Below are positions 36,372 to 38,471 of a stretch of 38,471 bases of DNA, one piece after another; positions within the stretch are counted from its first letter, which is position 1, and every line of letters starts with the position of its first letter. The stretch is from Lachnospiraceae bacterium (GTDB taxonomy: Bacteria; Bacillota; Clostridia; Lachnospirales; Lachnospiraceae), in contig JAJQCZ010000020.1 in assembly GCA_021202465.1 (NCBI GenBank), positions 1-38,471 on the forward strand. Direction: 5' to 3'. The position numbers and the translations under genes are program-made. Under the pieces are notes generated by a model, which made no database searches, was not told the origin of the DNA, and was given only the letters and a program-made list of their open reading frames with translations.

Positions 36372-36808
36372 CTGGCGTACTCCATATACCGTCTCACGGC
36401 CTGATCGCGCACAACAGAGGCTTTTACACTCAGTTCCCTGCTCCGCACCGCGAAGAATCCCCATTCCGGAGACCATTCCGGCTCAGCTGAAAGAACAATC
36501 CAGTCTTCCCTCACTTCCGACACAGATACATGACTCTCCGATCGCGAAACAAGCAGCTCCTCCATATGTACGCCAAAAAGACGACTCAAAGCATACAGAT
36601 GATTTACCGACGGCAGGGTCTGCCCCTTAAACCAGCGATAGACCGGCTGCGGACAGGACAGGCACAGATACTCCTGTATTTCACGCACAGACCATCCGTG
36701 TTCCTGACTCAGACGCTGTATATGCGCTCCAGTTTTCTCCATATCTATATCTGGATACCGGGGAACTTTCCGGAGCAAGTCATATTTATTTTTAGAAGTC
36801 TGTCTCAT
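36341..36808 (-). CDS. XRE-family helix-turn-helix regulator
   Basis: The 155-residue protein has an N-terminal Xre-type HTH at about 28-85: GAHIQRLSQEHGWSVREIQEYLCLSCPQPVYRWFKGQTLPSVNHLYALSRLFGVHMEELLV. The tail is about 65 residues, with no recognised ligand domain. The start is uncertain: ATG 36808 (MRQTSKNKYDLL) or GTG 36823, both near AGGAAGAGG. A TATAAT at 36846-36851 (minus) lies just upstream with only a weak -35. The gene overlaps the downstream PIN-like gene, suggesting a regulator-effector pair. HTH recognition is secure; the regulated genes are unknown. Confidence 0.82.
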   Translation of the reverse strand: MRQTSKNKYDLLRKVPRYPDIDMEKTGAHIQRLSQEHGWSVREIQEYLCLSCPQPVYRWFKGQTLPSVNHLYALSRLFGVHMEELLVSRSESHVSVSEVREDWIVLSAEPEWSPEWGFFAVRSRELSVKASVVRDQAVRRYMEYARCLSKLYRAV

Positions 36809-36941
36809 AATCGGATAAATCACCTCTTCCTATGTCCTTAATTTTATTATACACTCCCAAATAACATTTTTCTATTCATATTCAGGCAACATCTGCGGAA
36901 ACTTCCATTGGCAGATTCTTCTGTATAGTATAGAGAACAGA

Positions 36942-36990
36942 AAAAATGGCCATCATTCCGAAAATCTTCTTCGCGAAATTTTCCGGAATG
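36942..36990 (-). terminator. Imperfect hairpin downstream of the CxxC protein gene
   Basis: Minus-strand CATTCCGGAAAAT pairs with ATTTTCGGAATG with one bulge and a ~12-nt loop. ATGGCCATTTTTT follows. It lies about 80 bp after the stop of the gene at 37068 and may be its terminator. No gene is seen elsewhere in 36824-37067 apart from the -10 box noted for the XRE gene. Confidence 0.5.
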
Positions 36991-37067
36991 ACAACCGCAT
37001 TAAAAGCATGTATGCAATATATCTCCGATTAATCTATACTTGGGACTATGATCGGCATACAGCATAC

Positions 37068-37526
37068 TCACATATTATTCCAATAGGGTCCGGAAGGAAC
37101 CTCCAAAGCTACCCGCTTATCCTCTTCTATGTTCTCTTCTATATATCTTCTCTTTGCTTCACCAGCAGTATCATCATGCATAAATTCTCTTATAACGCTG
37201 TCAAAACATTCAGGGCATAGATATGAAGCCACAACGGAGTCTCTGGTTTCCCTAAACAGTCGGAGTTCCTCGTTATAATCCAAATCAATATCCCACAGAT
37301 TGTACATGGGCTTTCCGGGTTTAATTTCTTCCAGACAATATCCGCAACGGTTCTGCAAAATATATGCGACTGCTTCATAATCGTTTCCATCGCACCAATT
37401 GACTCCATCCCGTGCTGTCCTGATTAGCTCTTTTGCAACCTCCCACGTAATCTTGCCCGCATCCAACAATTCTATGCTTTTCCGTGTCACTGTATTCAAT
37501 CCCCGTCCAATATTATGACAGCTCAT
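37068..37526 (-). CDS. Hypothetical protein with two CxxC pairs (probable zinc site)
   Basis: The 152-residue protein starts MSCHNIGRGLNTVTRKSIEL. Two cysteine pairs, CGYC at about 61 and CPEC at about 103, are spaced like a treble-clef or rubredoxin-type zinc site, with acidic helices around them (DIDLDYNEELRLFRETRD). I recognise no named family. AGGAGG 8 nt before the ATG is an excellent ribosome site. A 21-codon open frame with its own ribosome site precedes it by 24 bp. Confidence 0.72.
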   Translation of the reverse strand: MSCHNIGRGLNTVTRKSIELLDAGKITWEVAKELIRTARDGVNWCDGNDYEAVAYILQNRCGYCLEEIKPGKPMYNLWDIDLDYNEELRLFRETRDSVVASYLCPECFDSVIREFMHDDTAGEAKRRYIEENIEEDKRVALEVPSGPYWNNM

Positions 37527-37550
37527 TCATCAATCCTCCTGATAATGCTC

Positions 37551-37616
37551 CTAAAAATATACGTCATGTTCCATTGGTCTGTTTTCTAAATCTATATATG
37601 CCTGCAGCACAGCCAT
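37551..37616 (-). CDS. Possible 21-residue peptide upstream of the CxxC protein
   Basis: ATG 37616 (minus) is preceded by GGAGG at 8 nt. The frame encodes MAVLQAYIDLENRPMEHDVY, then F and TAG. It ends 24 bp before the next ATG. The strong ribosome site and spacing suggest it is translated. It could be a small gene or a regulatory leader; there is no amino-acid run typical of attenuators. The rest of 37617-37807 holds only short imperfect direct repeats (ATTCACAATTCA / GTTCACTATTCA). Confidence 0.45.
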   Translation of the reverse strand: MAVLQAYIDLENRPMEHDVYF

Positions 37617-37807
37617 GAGGAACACCTCCGGTCAACCGGCTTAACACCAAACCTTTACCATGGATTTCGGCACATCTCTATGCCTGATTGAAAGTTCTTA
37701 CTTCATCATTCACAATTCAGATTTCTCACCGTTCACTATTCAAATATCAACCATGAAGGAAAAGCAAAGACCATTGAACTGGTGCCTTCTGGGGTGAGGC
37801 TATACCA

Positions 37808-37883
37808 TGGTTCCAAAAGCAGGATTTGAACCTGCGACATCATGATCATAAGTCATGTGCGCTACCAGCTGCGCCATTTTGGA
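37808..37883 (-). tRNA. tRNA with UAU anticodon (tRNA-Ile reading AUA, by sequence)
   Basis: A complete 76-nt cloverleaf is visible on the minus strand. It has a 7-bp acceptor (tccaaaa/ttttgga), D-arm gcgc-agctggta-gcgc with G18G19, and anticodon stem catga/tcatg. The loop is cttatga (anticodon TAT, T33 present). The variable loop is atgtc, the T-arm gcagg-ttcaaat-cctgc, the discriminator A, and CCA is encoded. Position 37 is G, unusual next to U36 where A (t6A) is expected. A TATAAT box lies at 37906-37911, about 23 bp upstream. Most bacteria read AUA with a lysidine-modified CAU tRNA; UAU genes are more typical of phages. Confidence 0.85.
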
Positions 37884-37974
37884 TTTCCCAAATCCTTTGC
37901 ATCGGATTATAGAGTAACTTGACCCTGTTACCGGGAAGCCGGGTTCGAGGTTTTCGTACTGCAGGCATGTTGCT

Positions 37975-38471
37975 TTAGTCAATTTCTACAAACGTTGTCG
38001 CATTGGAAACCTTAATCTGTGTATCAAGCTCTGTCAGAAGCGCCCTTCGCTTTTCCTGCAGTTCCTCCATCTTTCGCTGCACATCGAGAGGGTCTACTAA
38101 CTCCGTTGTATTCTCCTTCACATAGGCTTCTACAACCTCCAGCGGCTTTTCTTCCTTCCCTTTGGAATCTTTCCCCAGAATACTCATCCTCATATTCTCC
38201 GCTGTCGCCTGGAGCTGTCGGTTTTTCAGTTCGCTCTGCTGTATACGAGCTTCATACTCCATTTTCATCTTCAGCCGCAGTCTCTCCTCGAAATCTGCCT
38301 CCTGCTTATAAGAGCCGGTTCCCCGCATCCGCCCGCGAAGAGAAATCGCGCCGGCAACGGTAAAGCTCCCGTAAGATGTCGTAATTCTCGTGACTGCATT
38401 TGACGCAACAAGCGCAGCATCAATCTTCTGAAATCTGTTGATCAGATCCTGAATCTGCTGCCAGGATGCAT
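37975..38471 (-). CDS. Coiled-coil protein of unknown function (5' end outside window)
   Basis: The frame is open from the right edge to TGA at 37975, about 165 codons. It reads WQQIQDLINRFQKIDAALVA, SNAVTRI, TVAGAISLRGRM, then a charged helical stretch (ADFEERLRLKMKMEYEARIQ), and ends LTELDTQIKVSNATTFVEID. The two S-N-A-(V/T)-T-x-(I/V) strands, one before and one after the coiled coil, give a symmetrical helix-strand plan. The look is that of phage or mobile-element coiled-coil proteins (possibly DIP1984-like), but I cannot name a family with confidence. It lies upstream of the UAU tRNA on the same strand. Confidence 0.6.
   Translation of the reverse strand, partial: ASWQQIQDLINRFQKIDAALVASNAVTRITTSYGSFTVAGAISLRGRMRGTGSYKQEADFEERLRLKMKMEYEARIQQSELKNRQLQATAENMRMSILGKDSKGKEEKPLEVVEAYVKENTTELVDPLDVQRKMEELQEKRRALLTELDTQIKVSNATTFVEID

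Noticed and set aside
36954-36990. Inverted repeat considered as an attachment site or a second transposon end
   Set aside because: No partner copy was found elsewhere in the window; a terminator for the neighbouring gene is simpler.
37917-37965. GGTTCGAGG-containing stretch considered as a second tRNA
   Set aside because: The flanking bases do not form a T-stem or acceptor stem; no cloverleaf could be drawn.

Overview
The window looks like a chromosomal segment of a GC-rich member of the Lachnospiraceae (Firmicutes, Clostridia). The indicators are AGGAGG-type ribosome sites on almost every gene, a trimeric [FeFe]-hydrogenase, a 2-hydroxyacyl-CoA dehydratase activase-type giant protein, CIRCE-controlled groESL, a NiaR repressor, a eukaryotic-type HisA and a DUF5685 protein. 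This is inference from gene content; no 16S rRNA is present.

Layout. 1-2177 is the 3' part of an acyl-CoA dehydratase activase-type gene. 2236-5488 (minus) holds hisA, niaR and guaB. 5520-9195 (minus) is a hydrogenase operon (NuoE-like, NuoF-like, catalytic subunit) behind a promoter that carries a palindrome. 9286-11671 (minus) is groES-groEL with a CIRCE operator and an unusual repeat-bearing 3' UTR. 11845-15754 holds an acidic repeat protein, a MocR-type regulator and glnS with a small upstream gene. 16045-18205 (plus) is an operon of a zinc-ribbon membrane protein, a DUF5685 protein and a J-domain protein with a Cys-rich tail. 18493-24669 (minus) holds dut, a D,D-carboxypeptidase, maf, a rhomboid protease, an Mrp-type Fe-S ATPase, a Wzz-like protein and a VanZ-like protein. 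24784-28138 (minus) is a complete TRAP transporter (dctQ-dctM-dctP).

From about 28.2 kb to the right edge the sequence is accessory. In the minus reading direction it holds a coiled-coil orphan (edge), a tRNA with a UAU anticodon, small and zinc-knuckle-like genes, an XRE regulator, a PIN-like protein, a MutT-type Nudix gene, a PLD/DEAD-helicase/DUF3427 protein, an IS1380-like element, an AlbA_2 (Schlafen-type) ATP-binding protein and a rearranged duplicate of the helicase 3' end. That duplicate is fused to the last 50 codons of a phage-type DNA polymerase. The gene set resembles a defence or phage-derived island.

The most unusual signal is a pair of ~190-bp elements at 2236-2421 and 18199-18387, in opposite orientations. 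Each has terminal inverted repeats and the same set of nested hairpins. One hairpin has an almost completely different sequence in the two copies, yet keeps an 11-bp outer stem, a 7-bp inner stem and a 2-nt loop. This is strong covariation for only two copies and points to a structured, mobile, non-coding repeat.
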